Source of the DNA: an uncultured Cycloclasticus sp.
GTDB lineage: Bacteria > Pseudomonadota > Gammaproteobacteria > Methylococcales > Cycloclasticaceae
DNA length: 64,000 nucleotides
NCBI GenBank assembly: GCA_913060865.1
Contig: CAJXTU010000001.1
Location: forward strand, 1-64,000
Reading direction: 5' to 3'
Shown: piece by piece, positions 33,537 through 44,707 of the stretch
Position numbering within the stretch: the stretch's first letter is position 1
How the letters are laid out: each line of letters starts with the position of its first letter
Notes under the pieces: generated by a model
Database searches by the model: none
What the model was told of the DNA's origin: nothing
The model's input: only the letters and a program-made list of their open reading frames with translations
Program-made: the position numbers and the translations under genes

Positions 33537-34616
33537 TTGTCTTTAAAAGATGTTTTAATCAAAGACGTTCGAAATATTGAAAATTTAAATTTTCAACCGT
33601 CGCCTGAGTTTAATATTATTGTTGGGCCTAATGGTAGTGGTAAAACATCACTATTAGAGTCCCTTTATATTCTCAGTAGGGCGCGTTCATTCAGAACCCA
33701 TAATATTCGTAAGGTTTTATCTCACGATAAAAAAAACCTTATCGTATTTGCTGAGCTAGACACGTTGGGTGTTACTAATAAAATCGCCATTAAAAAAAGT
33801 CAACATGACACAATCATTAGAATAAATGGGAATACAGAAAAGAAAGCCTCTGAGTTATCCAGGTACTTACATACTCATTTAATTAGACCTGAATCCCAGT
33901 CTTTACTAGAAAACGGCGCTTCAAGTCGAAGGTCTTTTATTGACCTAGGTGTGTTTCACGTGAAACATTCATTCTTAATAGCCTTAAAACAGCATAATCA
34001 ATTATTAAAACAACGAAACTCACTGTTAAAGTCCAAACAGCTAGATACATTACCCATTTGGAGCAATAAGCTGAGTGAATACGGTACAATAGTAAGTAAT
34101 CAAAGAGCTGAATACATAGAGTCACTTAATCAGGAGTTAAAGCAAGTTGCTCAATATTTTTTTAGTAATATTGAATTCGATATTAATTACTTATGTGGTT
34201 GGGATATAAATTTAACGTTAACTGAAGCTTTAGATAAAAACCTTTCTAGAGATATGCAATACGGCTATACGACGGTCGGTACACATAAATCTGATATAAA
34301 GGTACTTGTGAATGGTAAGTTGGCGCAAGATTATTTATCAAGAGGACAGATGAAATTACTGGTTATAGCTCTATATTTAGCACAGATAAAATTAATGAGT
34401 AAGCGATCTTATAAGTCAGTATGTGTATTATTGGATGATTTAGCTGCTGAATTAGATGCTGCGAGTTTTAAAAAAGTCATGTTATTTCTAAAAAAATTGG
34501 GTATTCAAGTTTTTATAACAACGACAAATAAAGATTTATTTTCTGAATTTATTAAAGAGAAAGAGACAAAAGTGTTTCACGTGAAACAAGGTGTAATGCA
34601 CATAGAGGAAAGTTAA
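33537..34616 (+). CDS. recF: DNA replication and repair protein RecF, carrying two parS sites
   Basis: A 359-residue ATPase starting on TTG (SLKDVLIKDVRNIENLNFQP). Walker A is GPNGSGKTSLLESLYIL; the signature SRGQMKLLVIALYLAQIKL and Walker B VCVLLDDLAAELD follow. It loads RecA at gaps with RecOR. Its stop is next to the gyrB GTG. Two 16-bp parS palindromes are embedded in the coding sequence and translate as VFHVKH (near residue 140) and VFHVKQ (near the C terminus), a double use of codons. Confidence 0.96.
   Translation: MSLKDVLIKDVRNIENLNFQPSPEFNIIVGPNGSGKTSLLESLYILSRARSFRTHNIRKVLSHDKKNLIVFAELDTLGVTNKIAIKKSQHDTIIRINGNTEKKASELSRYLHTHLIRPESQSLLENGASSRRSFIDLGVFHVKHSFLIALKQHNQLLKQRNSLLKSKQLDTLPIWSNKLSEYGTIVSNQRAEYIESLNQELKQVAQYFFSNIEFDINYLCGWDINLTLTEALDKNLSRDMQYGYTTVGTHKSDIKVLVNGKLAQDYLSRGQMKLLVIALYLAQIKLMSKRSYKSVCVLLDDLAAELDAASFKKVMLFLKKLGIQVFITTTNKDLFSEFIKEKETKVFHVKQGVMHIEES
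33952..33967. other. parS centromere site 1, inside recF
   Basis: TGTTTCACGTGAAACA is a perfect 16-bp palindrome identical to the bacterial parS consensus bound by ParB. Its position about 3 kb from the candidate origin is where parS sites cluster. ParA and ParB genes are outside the window. Confidence 0.92.
34573..34588. other. parS centromere site 2, inside recF
   Basis: A second exact TGTTTCACGTGAAACA, 621 bases from the first (a multiple of three, so both are read in the same frame). Two identical sites in one gene make chance very unlikely. Confidence 0.92.
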
Positions 34617-37031
<2,415 letters not shown>

Positions 37032-37148
37032 ATAACAATTTGTTGTTTCTCATTCAATTTGAATCATTCTCAACTTATTTGAATCGATCTGAAAGAATAA
37101 AAACTTTATTTTTCATAAAGTTATAGTGTTTGTATTTATTTTGAAAAT

Positions 37149-37187
37149 AAAAAAGGCGGAAAAAACCTAGTTTTTCCGCCTTTTTTT
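37149..37187. terminator. Strong bidirectional terminator after gyrB
   Basis: AAAAAGGCGGAAAAA and TTTTTCCGCCTTTTT form a near-perfect stem with a short loop and end in seven T. It lies about 120 bases after the gyrB stop and can also work on the minus strand. Confidence 0.93.
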
Positions 37188-37932
37188 GAAAAAAACTCAT
37201 CACAATAAAACGCAACTCAAAATCCTTAAAAAGCCATAAAACAGAATATAAGCCACAAAAAAAACTAATATGAATAAACGGGTTGGTTTGTGTGAAAAGA
37301 CTCCTTATATAAGCTCTGGTAAGGTTTTTATTTGCTTTAAATTATTAAATTTTTATTGCTGAGGGGCGTTTTTATAAACCTTGAAATATTTTTATTGAAT
37401 AAGTTTGCCAAAGAGCAAGGTTAAGGTGTTAATTAAAAATAAATGACTAGGTAGCCAGAAACCCAAAACAGTTCGGCTTGTTGAAAACCTAGCAGCTTAA
37501 GATTTTTGCCTATGCGAATAACGTCGAAGTTTTAAGAAAAACTGAAAAAGGAAGCATCGGTTTTAAGTGGGTGTTAAGAAGTTCTTCCTTCAGTAATCTG
37601 CCAATGCATAATTTGTGAGATATAAATCTATATAGCGCAGTATGGAATATAAATGAAACAGATAATAAACTGGTTTGAAAAATATACTTTTTGTTTCTCT
37701 GGTGGAAAAGGGAATTGGTATAAATAGGGTTAAGAGTGTCAGTTTAAATATAAAAACCTTCACGCTGACTTACAGTGATTCTACTGTTTAGCAGGTCAAT
37801 AAGTTTTTTCTAACAGTACTAAGGCGCGGCCATCTAAACTAAAGCTTTAGTAATGGCTTATATTAAGACGGTCAAGTTATCAAGGTCTACTAATGTTAAG
37901 AATGAAAATAACGAATAGAAAATAAATTCCTT
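37188..37932. other. Gene-free region after gyrB
   Basis: About 745 bases with no supported reading frame on either strand, very AT-rich in its first half. I see no perfect DnaA box, no tRNA and no repeat array. The only structure noted is the palindrome ACTAAAGCTTTAGT (37838-37851). It could be decayed sequence or contain an unrecognised small RNA. Confidence 0.5.
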
Positions 37933-38667
37933 CTAGTGCCCAAGCTCGATATATCTGCACTTAGGGTACGCGCTACACGCAATAAAGTTATTGCCCTTGT
38001 TTGAGCCTTTCGAAGCTGTTCGAGTGACAAGTGGCGAAGAGCACCGAGGACAGGATTTCACAGTATCAGGCTCCTCTAGAGTTGAGGTGTTATCAACGGT
38101 TTGTTTAAGAGGGTCATCTGCAAGAGGTGGCTCAGGAAAAATTTGTTGTTGAATGCTAGTGACACTGTAATTATTGCTCGCCTTGAAGCGGTGAAGAGCT
38201 AAACCAGCTTTTAGGCAAGTACCTTCGACAAAGGTGTCACGCATTTTTTGTTTAGTTGTATTATGGGATTGGTCGTCTAATTCGACGACAGCAAGTATTG
38301 AAAGACTATTAGGTTCACACAGAACATAATCAAAGTGCTTTCTTGATACTTTGTTAAAAGCAGTTTGCCATTCGCTTTTATTAAGCTTCGCTTCTGGCTG
38401 CAGAATATCAGCAATACGAACCTTGCCAAAAACAATGGCTTTATCGGCGCATGCTAATGAAAGTGCGCCATAAAAAGAGCGTTCTGCGACTGAAAATAAA
38501 GGATCTCTTAATCTGTAGGGGTACGCCTCTTTGGGTTCTGGTGGTTTTACTTTTAAAGATGAAGGTTGATCTTCACCATACACATAGCCTGGGATTCGGT
38601 GTTTTCTTTTCTTTAAAAGAAATGTTATGACGAGCGCTATTAAAACTAAAAAGATTAACAATTCCAT
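37933..38667 (-). CDS. DUF2726 protein with topoisomerase-type zinc ribbon
   Basis: A 244-residue protein. An N-terminal membrane helix (LLIFLVLIALVITFLLKKRK) is followed by a DUF2726 domain (SVAERSFYGALSLACADKAIVFGKVRIADIL and FDYVLCEPNSLSILAVVELDDQSH), which resembles restriction-endonuclease-like folds. The C terminus has a zf-C4 topoisomerase ribbon (CPRCSSPLVTRTASKG and FIACSAYPKCRY). A membrane-tethered nucleic-acid-binding or nuclease-like role is inferred. It stands alone, minus strand, between two gene-free stretches. Confidence 0.82.
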   Translation of the reverse strand: MELLIFLVLIALVITFLLKKRKHRIPGYVYGEDQPSSLKVKPPEPKEAYPYRLRDPLFSVAERSFYGALSLACADKAIVFGKVRIADILQPEAKLNKSEWQTAFNKVSRKHFDYVLCEPNSLSILAVVELDDQSHNTTKQKMRDTFVEGTCLKAGLALHRFKASNNYSVTSIQQQIFPEPPLADDPLKQTVDNTSTLEEPDTVKSCPRCSSPLVTRTASKGSNKGNNFIACSAYPKCRYIELGH

Positions 38668-39020
38668 GTCTATCCTGTTTGACTGGTCCTATAGGCTTAA
38701 TACTGACATGTTTTATCTGAAAAGGCGATGTACATTAACAGTTGTCGGTTGGCCTAAATCTATCTTCGGGCGAGCTACATAGGGCTATTGAATCAAGAGC
38801 ATTTAAGTTTCCAAGCGAAAATTTGGCTTAAGACCACTTTTAGATTATTTCTTTTCGCTGATACTCTTAATATTCGAGAGGCTTTTGCCCAATAGCATGG
38901 GGTGTGTTTTGCAAATTTAATCGAGTATAGAGATGTTCCAGTTGCTGTTAGCTTTGATTTAAAAACGGTGAAGTCTATAAAAGCTACCTTGGATGGAAAC
39001 GTTAGCGGTTGATATCGACC
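38668..39020. other. Gene-free region between DUF2726 and plsC genes
   Basis: About 350 bases with no supported gene, RNA or repeat. It should include the promoter for the minus-strand DUF2726 gene near its left end and the end of the plsC transcript on the right; I see no clear hairpin terminator. Confidence 0.4.
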
Positions 39021-39770
39021 CTAAAAGGTTTTATTCTGGATCTCCTCCATCTGCCCTTCGATCCAATTTTCTGTCTTTTGGTTAAGTTCTCTAGGTGAAA
39101 TTGATTTGCTATCAATCATTTCGCCAATTCTAACTTGAATGGTACCTGGGTATTTTATAAATGCATTTTTTCTCCAAAACTCACCAGCGTTATGTGCTAC
39201 AGGGATAACAGGGTAGCCTGATTTTTCAGCAAGCAAGGCTCCGCCGATCATATATTTCTTTTTTTCACCAGGGGCAGTTCGAGTGCCTTCAGGGAAAATA
39301 ACGACCCATCGACCTGATTTTAATCGCTGAGTTCCTTGCTCTATAATTTGTCGAAAAGACTTGGTTTTTTTAGAACGGTCAATAGCAATCGGTTGCGTTA
39401 GAGCTAGAGCCCAGCCAAATAATGGTATCCAGAGGAGTTCTTTTTTTAAAACCCAACATTGTTCGGGGAATATAATTTGTAAGGCAAACGTTTCCCACGC
39501 GGACTGGTGTTTACAAAAAATAATACCATTACCTTTTATGTTTTCTTTACCGATTACTTGAAAGTCGAGATGACAAATAACATTTAGCCCTTTAATAACC
39601 AGTTTTGCCCATGCGCTGGCAAAAGAATACCTAATGCTATAAGGGAAAGGAAAAGAGAGTAAAACTAAAGGGGCAAAAATAAATAGCGTTGTTACTTGGA
39701 AAATAAAAAAAACAAAAGAACGTAGGCCTAAAATAAATAGGTTATGTGAGGATGTTTTGGCTTGCATCAT
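39021..39770 (-). CDS. plsC: 1-acyl-sn-glycerol-3-phosphate acyltransferase
   Basis: A 249-residue membrane-associated acyltransferase with two N-terminal helices, the catalytic FCKHQSAWET (His-x4-Glu in place of the common His-x4-Asp, a variant found in many proteobacterial members), and FPEGTRTAPGEKKKY for glycerophosphate binding. It makes phosphatidic acid from lysophosphatidic acid. It overlaps the end of gmhB by 29 bases in the glyQ-glyS-gmhB-plsC operon. Confidence 0.93.
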   Translation of the reverse strand: MMQAKTSSHNLFILGLRSFVFFIFQVTTLFIFAPLVLLSFPFPYSIRYSFASAWAKLVIKGLNVICHLDFQVIGKENIKGNGIIFCKHQSAWETFALQIIFPEQCWVLKKELLWIPLFGWALALTQPIAIDRSKKTKSFRQIIEQGTQRLKSGRWVVIFPEGTRTAPGEKKKYMIGGALLAEKSGYPVIPVAHNAGEFWRKNAFIKYPGTIQVRIGEMIDSKSISPRELNQKTENWIEGQMEEIQNKTF

Positions 39771-40290
39771 AGAGATTCTCGAAAATTGGATAGGGGAGGT
39801 TAGGGTTATCTTGAAGAGTCTTCGTACCTTTGCCTGTTAGCACTAGCAACGCTTTAGAAGCAACGGCTGTAGCGGCTTGGAGATCCCTTAAACTATCACC
39901 AATAACAATAGCTGTGCTTAATGAAATATCATGCTGATTAGCTAGAGATTTCAAGAGACCTGGCTTCGGTTTACGACAATCGCATTGATCAGTCGGCGTA
40001 TGTGGGCAAAACGCAATACCTGTAATTCTACCACCTGCTTGATGAATCAAATTAAGCATTTTTTCGTGCATAGCATTTAAGTCAGCTAGCGTAAAATACC
40101 CACGACCTAGCCCAGATTGGTTTGTCGCAATAAATAGTCGATGACCCGCTTTGTGAAGGTTGGCGATAGCGTGAATGCTGCTTTCTATAGGTATCCATTC
40201 ATCAGCACTTTTTACATAAGCATCACTATCTAGGTTAATAACACCGTCACGGTCTAAAATAATATCGGCTTTAGGTGGGTTATCAAGCAT
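39742..40290 (-). CDS. gmhB: D-glycero-beta-D-manno-heptose-1,7-bisphosphate 7-phosphatase
   Basis: A 182-residue HAD phosphatase with ILDRDGVINLDSDAYVKS, ATNQSGLGRGYFT, a zinc-type CPHTPTDQCDCRKPKPGL and IGDSLRDLQAA. It makes heptose monophosphate for the lipopolysaccharide core. It lies between glyS and plsC, the usual neighbourhood in gammaproteobacteria. Confidence 0.95.
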   Translation of the reverse strand: MLDNPPKADIILDRDGVINLDSDAYVKSADEWIPIESSIHAIANLHKAGHRLFIATNQSGLGRGYFTLADLNAMHEKMLNLIHQAGGRITGIAFCPHTPTDQCDCRKPKPGLLKSLANQHDISLSTAIVIGDSLRDLQAATAVASKALLVLTGKGTKTLQDNPNLPYPIFENLYDASQNILT

Positions 40291-40300
40291 CTTAAATTTC

Positions 40301-42367
40301 TTATATCATTGAAATATCAGCTATTTTTATAAATTTAGCGTGAATATTGCTCAATAAAGCCAACCTCGAATTTTTAATGCTCTCATCTTCGGCCATAATA
40401 AAAACATGTTCAAAAAATGCGTCTATAGGGTCTTTTAAGGTGGACAAAACCTTCAGCGCTTCAATATATTGATGTTGCTCAATGAGAGGGTTTACCTGTT
40501 GTTCAATCGATTGTAATTGATGATAAAGGTCGATTTCTTGCTTATCTGATAACAGTGAAGCGTCAAATAGAGCGCTAACGTTATTAGGTGCTTTTTTTAA
40601 TAGGTTTTGAATTCGTTTATTTGCTTCTCCTAAACTAGCGGCTTCATTTAGCTGGGAAAACTCGCTAACTGCACGAATTCGACTCATGAAATCAACAGGG
40701 TTAGTACAAAGAACAGACGCGACTGAGGCAAACTGTTCTGCTGAATAGTTTTTAGATAGGCAATAACCTTTTAAGCGTTCTAGTAAAAAGTTTAGAACTT
40801 GCTTTTTGGTGTTATCGATGTCGAACGTGTGAGTAAAATTTTTGGCAGCGAACTCGATGACGTCTTTTAGGTCGAGGTTAAGGTTACTTTCAATGATGAT
40901 TCTTAATATACCTAAAGAGGCGCGTCGTAAAGCAAATGGATCTTTATCGCCCGTTGGTAATAGCCCTATACTGAAAATACCAACGAGGGTGTCCAGTTTA
41001 TCAGCTAAAGCAAGCGTTATACCTGTTTGGCTTGCGGGTAGAACGCCCCCTGATTGTTTAGGTAGGTACTGCTCTTGAAGTGCATCAGCAACCTCTTCTG
41101 GTTCTGCATTTTCAATGGCATAATAACGCCCAATAACGCCCTGTAAGCTGGCAAATTCACCCACCATATCAGTAATCAGATCGGTTTTGCTTAACAGTGC
41201 GGCACGAGAGGCTAGTGCTACGTTATAGCCCAAGCGAGTTGCAAGTTCAGTAGACAGTTTTTCCACTCGTTTGGTTTTTTCACCGATAGAGCCTAGTTTA
41301 TGTTGGAACACAACATTGTCGAGAGAGGGTATACGATCTGCTAATGTGCTTTTCATATCTTGTTGCCAAAAAAACTCAGCATCAGACAGTCTAGGTCGAA
41401 TGACTCTTTCGTTGCCATGGCTAACAGAAAGAGGGTTACTACTTTGAATATTACTAATCGTAATAAAGTTTGCTAACAGCGCATCGTCCTTATCTAAAAC
41501 AGGAAAGTATTTTTGGTTGGTTTGCATGGTGGTAATGAGCACTTCTTTAGGTAATGCTAAGAAGTGTTCATCGAAACTACCGGTAATGGCAACAGGGTAT
41601 TCAACCAGCGCAGCTATTTCATCGAGTAGAGCTGGTTCAATATATGCTATACCGTTAACGGCTTGAGCGGCTTGTTTTGCTTGCTGCTCGATGAGTGTTT
41701 TTCGTTCTTCAAAACTGGCAATAACAAAAGCTGAAGAAAGTTGTTCGTTATACGAGCTAGCAGAGTTGATAGTAATAACGTCAGGCGCATGAAAACGATG
41801 ACCAAACGATGTATTAGACGCCTTGACTCCAAAAAATTGACTATTGATGACCTCATTACCGAATAACAAAACAATGGAGTGAACAGGCCTAACAAAGGCC
41901 TCATTGGAGCTGCCCCATCGCATGCGTTTTGCAATCGGTAGGCGGGTTAGCGCCTTGTCGATAATGGAGGGAATGAGTGCAGTAGCAGCTTGGCCTTTTT
42001 CCAATGTGTTATAAGATAGCCACTCACCTTTATCCGTTTTGAGTGTACCTAGTTCGCTGAAGTCAACGCTGCAGCCTCTAGAGAAGCCTAAGGCGGCTTT
42101 GCTTGGATTGCCATCGGCATCATAGGCAGCAGCCATGGCGGGGCCACGTTTTTCAACTTGAATATCTTGTTGGCTGGTTTCTACTGATTCAACCCAAATA
42201 GCTAAACGACGAGGTGTAGCAAAGCTATGAGTTTTGCCGAAACTCAAATTAGCCTCTTTTAAGCCCGCACAAACACCAGAAAGAAGGTGGTCACGTAGGG
42301 TTGTTAATGTTGTTGGCGGAAGCTCTTCGCAGCCTAGCTCAAATAATAAGTCTTGTGTATCAGCCAT
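40301..42367 (-). CDS. glyS: Glycyl-tRNA synthetase, beta subunit
   Basis: A 688-residue protein with the N-terminal DLLFELGCEELPPTTL, TPRRLAIWVE and the C-terminal anticodon-binding-like domain. It pairs with the catalytic alpha chain. Its start overlaps the glyQ stop by one base. Confidence 0.97.
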   Translation of the reverse strand: MADTQDLLFELGCEELPPTTLTTLRDHLLSGVCAGLKEANLSFGKTHSFATPRRLAIWVESVETSQQDIQVEKRGPAMAAAYDADGNPSKAALGFSRGCSVDFSELGTLKTDKGEWLSYNTLEKGQAATALIPSIIDKALTRLPIAKRMRWGSSNEAFVRPVHSIVLLFGNEVINSQFFGVKASNTSFGHRFHAPDVITINSASSYNEQLSSAFVIASFEERKTLIEQQAKQAAQAVNGIAYIEPALLDEIAALVEYPVAITGSFDEHFLALPKEVLITTMQTNQKYFPVLDKDDALLANFITISNIQSSNPLSVSHGNERVIRPRLSDAEFFWQQDMKSTLADRIPSLDNVVFQHKLGSIGEKTKRVEKLSTELATRLGYNVALASRAALLSKTDLITDMVGEFASLQGVIGRYYAIENAEPEEVADALQEQYLPKQSGGVLPASQTGITLALADKLDTLVGIFSIGLLPTGDKDPFALRRASLGILRIIIESNLNLDLKDVIEFAAKNFTHTFDIDNTKKQVLNFLLERLKGYCLSKNYSAEQFASVASVLCTNPVDFMSRIRAVSEFSQLNEAASLGEANKRIQNLLKKAPNNVSALFDASLLSDKQEIDLYHQLQSIEQQVNPLIEQHQYIEALKVLSTLKDPIDAFFEHVFIMAEDESIKNSRLALLSNIHAKFIKIADISMI

Positions 42368-43284
42368 TATGATGCCTCCTTATTTTTGAGCATAGGAAAG
42401 CCTAGTTTTTCTCGGGAAGCATAATACGTTTCGGCAACCATTTTAGATAAGCTGCGTACGCGCAAAATAAACCGTTGCCTTTCTGTGACAGAAATAGCGT
42501 GGCGAGCATCCAGTAAATTAAAGGTATGAGAGGCTTTTAAAACTTGCTCATACGCTGGCAGGGGCAAGTTTTTTTCAATGAGCAGCTGACAGGCGTTTTC
42601 ACACTCATCAAACTGCTTAAACATGACGTCTGTATTGGCATGATCAAAATTATAAGCAGACATTTCTACTTCATTCTGGTGGAAAACATCACCATAAGTA
42701 ATGGTGCCGTTTTTATTATTAGCCCAAACAAGGTCATAAACACTTTCAACGCCTTGAATGTACATGGCAATTCGTTCAAGGCCATAGGTTATTTCACCGC
42801 TAACGGGACGACAATCCAAGCCACCTACTTGTTGGAAGTAAGTAAATTGAGTTACTTCCATACCGTTCAACCAGACTTCCCAACCTAGCCCCCAAGCACC
42901 CAATGTTGGTGATTCCCAATTATCCTCAACAAACCGAATGTCATGCTCAAGCATGTCTATACCGAGGTGACTTAACGAATTGAGGTATAAGTCTTGAATA
43001 TCAGTAGGAGACGGTTTAATTAGAACTTGAAATTGATAATAATGTTGTAAGCGGTTTGGGTTTTCACCGAATCGCCCATCTGTTGGTCTACGTGAGGGTT
43101 GAACGTAGGCAGCTGACCAAGGCTCAGGGCCGATGGCTCGCAAAAAAGTGGCTGGGTGGAAAGTTCCAGCACCGACTTCAAGGTCGAGAGGTTGAAGAAT
43201 GGCACAGCCTTGGTCGGCCCAATATTCTTGTAAAGCAAGAACTAGGCCTTGGAACGTCATAAGGTCTTGATTAGATTTTGACAC
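42367..43284 (-). CDS. glyQ: Glycyl-tRNA synthetase, alpha subunit
   Basis: A 305-residue class II synthetase chain with LTFQ-like [34 protein letters not shown]-type [20 protein letters not shown] and [18 protein letters not shown]. It charges tRNA-Gly in an alpha2beta2 enzyme. First gene of the operon with glyS. Confidence 0.98.
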   Translation of the reverse strand: MSKSNQDLMTFQGLVLALQEYWADQGCAILQPLDLEVGAGTFHPATFLRAIGPEPWSAAYVQPSRRPTDGRFGENPNRLQHYYQFQVLIKPSPTDIQDLYLNSLSHLGIDMLEHDIRFVEDNWESPTLGAWGLGWEVWLNGMEVTQFTYFQQVGGLDCRPVSGEITYGLERIAMYIQGVESVYDLVWANNKNGTITYGDVFHQNEVEMSAYNFDHANTDVMFKQFDECENACQLLIEKNLPLPAYEQVLKASHTFNLLDARHAISVTERQRFILRVRSLSKMVAETYYASREKLGFPMLKNKEAS

Positions 43285-43439
43285 AGTAAAATTGGTAATT
43301 ATTTGAATAAAAGAGAAGTATATCTAATAAGCCTTCAATTATCATTAAAGCCGGGTTAAATGGGGGTGCTATTTAAGCATTTATACGAAACCCGAGTCCT
43401 TTAGGTATAATAAGAAATTAATGAATTTAAGAGAGAATT

Positions 43440-44480
43440 ATGGCAACGCAACGTAAGGCCGTCGCACTTATTTCTGGTGGGTTAGATTCGCTATTAGCGG
43501 CAAAAGTTATGTTAGAGCAAGGTGTTCATGTTGAAGGTATAAATTTTTATACCGGCTTTTGTGTGGAAGGGCATACTCATGCTATTCGCAAAAAAGATAA
43601 GGCAAAACCCAAAAGAAACAATGCGCTTTGGAGTGCAGAGCAGCTTGGTATTAAGCTTCATATCATTGATATTATTGAAGAATATAAAGATGTGTTAATT
43701 AATCCGAAGCATGGTTACGGTGCGAATATGAACCCATGCTTGGACTGTAAAATTTTTATGGTGGGTAAAGCAAAGCAATGGGCGGAAGAAAATGGTTTCG
43801 ACTTTATCATTACCGGTGAAGTAATTGGCCAGCGACCTATGTCACAACGAAAAGATACAATGCCCGTTATTTCTGAAGAGTCGGGTGCGGATGATTTATT
43901 GTTGCGTCCACTATGTGCACAAAATTTACCAGAAACAAAACCAGAACGGGAAGGTTGGGTCAAGCGTGATGAGCTGTATGATTTTAGCGGCCGTACGCGT
44001 AAACCACAAATGGCATTGGCAGAAAAATTTGGTTTTGATGATTATGCGCAACCAGCGGGTGGGTGTTGTTTCCTGACTGATAAATCTTATTCGGTAAAGT
44101 TGACGGATTTATGGGCTTCGCGTGGTAAACGAGATTATGAAATTGATGACATCATGTTATTAAAAGTGGGTCGTCACCTTCGGCCCAAGCCAAATTTCAA
44201 ACTGATTGTTGCCCGTGAAGAAGGTGAGAACAATTTCTTACAGGGCTACAAGAAACAATTTATTACGCTAAGAACAATGAGTCATAAGGGGCCATTAACA
44301 CTCTTAGATGGGACGGCGAGTGACGACGATCTTAAATTAGCGGCGCAAATAGTCGCTCGCTTTAGTCAAGGCCGAGAAGCAGAGGAAGTTGATGTTGAGG
44401 TGACTGACAATGGCGTACATAAAAACTTCACAGTTAAGCCATTAAGGTCGGATGAAATAGAAGATGCGTGGCGGGTATGA
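43440..44480 (+). CDS. PP-loop ATPase, MnmA/ThiI-like sulfurtransferase with C-terminal DUF814-like region
   Basis: A 346-residue protein. The PP-loop SGGLDS (12-17) binds ATP. Cysteines Cys100-x2-Cys103 (NPCLDCK) and Cys209-Cys210 (GGCC) are in positions like the catalytic pair of MnmA. The C-terminal part (KPNFKLIVAREEGENNFLQGYKKQFITL) resembles the DUF814/NFACT-R region. Similar proteins are often labelled tRNA thiouridylase. It overlaps a TusA-like gene by 13 bases, suggesting that a TusA persulfide feeds it. True MnmA should exist elsewhere; the substrate of this one is unknown. Confidence 0.85.
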   Translation: MATQRKAVALISGGLDSLLAAKVMLEQGVHVEGINFYTGFCVEGHTHAIRKKDKAKPKRNNALWSAEQLGIKLHIIDIIEEYKDVLINPKHGYGANMNPCLDCKIFMVGKAKQWAEENGFDFIITGEVIGQRPMSQRKDTMPVISEESGADDLLLRPLCAQNLPETKPEREGWVKRDELYDFSGRTRKPQMALAEKFGFDDYAQPAGGCCFLTDKSYSVKLTDLWASRGKRDYEIDDIMLLKVGRHLRPKPNFKLIVAREEGENNFLQGYKKQFITLRTMSHKGPLTLLDGTASDDDLKLAAQIVARFSQGREAEEVDVEVTDNGVHKNFTVKPLRSDEIEDAWRV

Positions 44481-44701
44481 TTGAGCTAGATGCACGCAGA
44501 TTAATGTGCCCTATGCCGGTTATTAAGACGCAAAATATCATCAAAACGTTGGTATCTGGTGATAACGTGAGGGTAACGTGCACTGACCCAGGTGTTATGC
44601 AGGATATTCCGGCTTGGTGCAGAATAAATGGTCATACTGTGTTAAAAACGGAAGAAATTGATTATGAGTATATTTTAACGATAGAGGTGGGCAGTGATTA
44701 G
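44468..44701 (+). CDS. TusA/SirA-like sulfur carrier protein
   Basis: A 77-residue protein with the conserved CPMPVIKTQ motif; Cys14 would carry the persulfide. The rest fits the two-layer fold (TCTDPGVMQDIPAWCRINGHTVL). It overlaps the PP-loop gene upstream and precedes a CDF transporter by six bases. It probably delivers sulfur to the PP-loop protein. Confidence 0.93.
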   Translation: MAGMIELDARRLMCPMPVIKTQNIIKTLVSGDNVRVTCTDPGVMQDIPAWCRINGHTVLKTEEIDYEYILTIEVGSD

Positions 44702-44707
44702 AAAAAT

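Noticed and set aside
39021-39770. His-x4-Glu in place of His-x4-Asp in PlsC
   Set aside because: This variant is common in the proteobacterial subfamily and is not a sign of inactivation.
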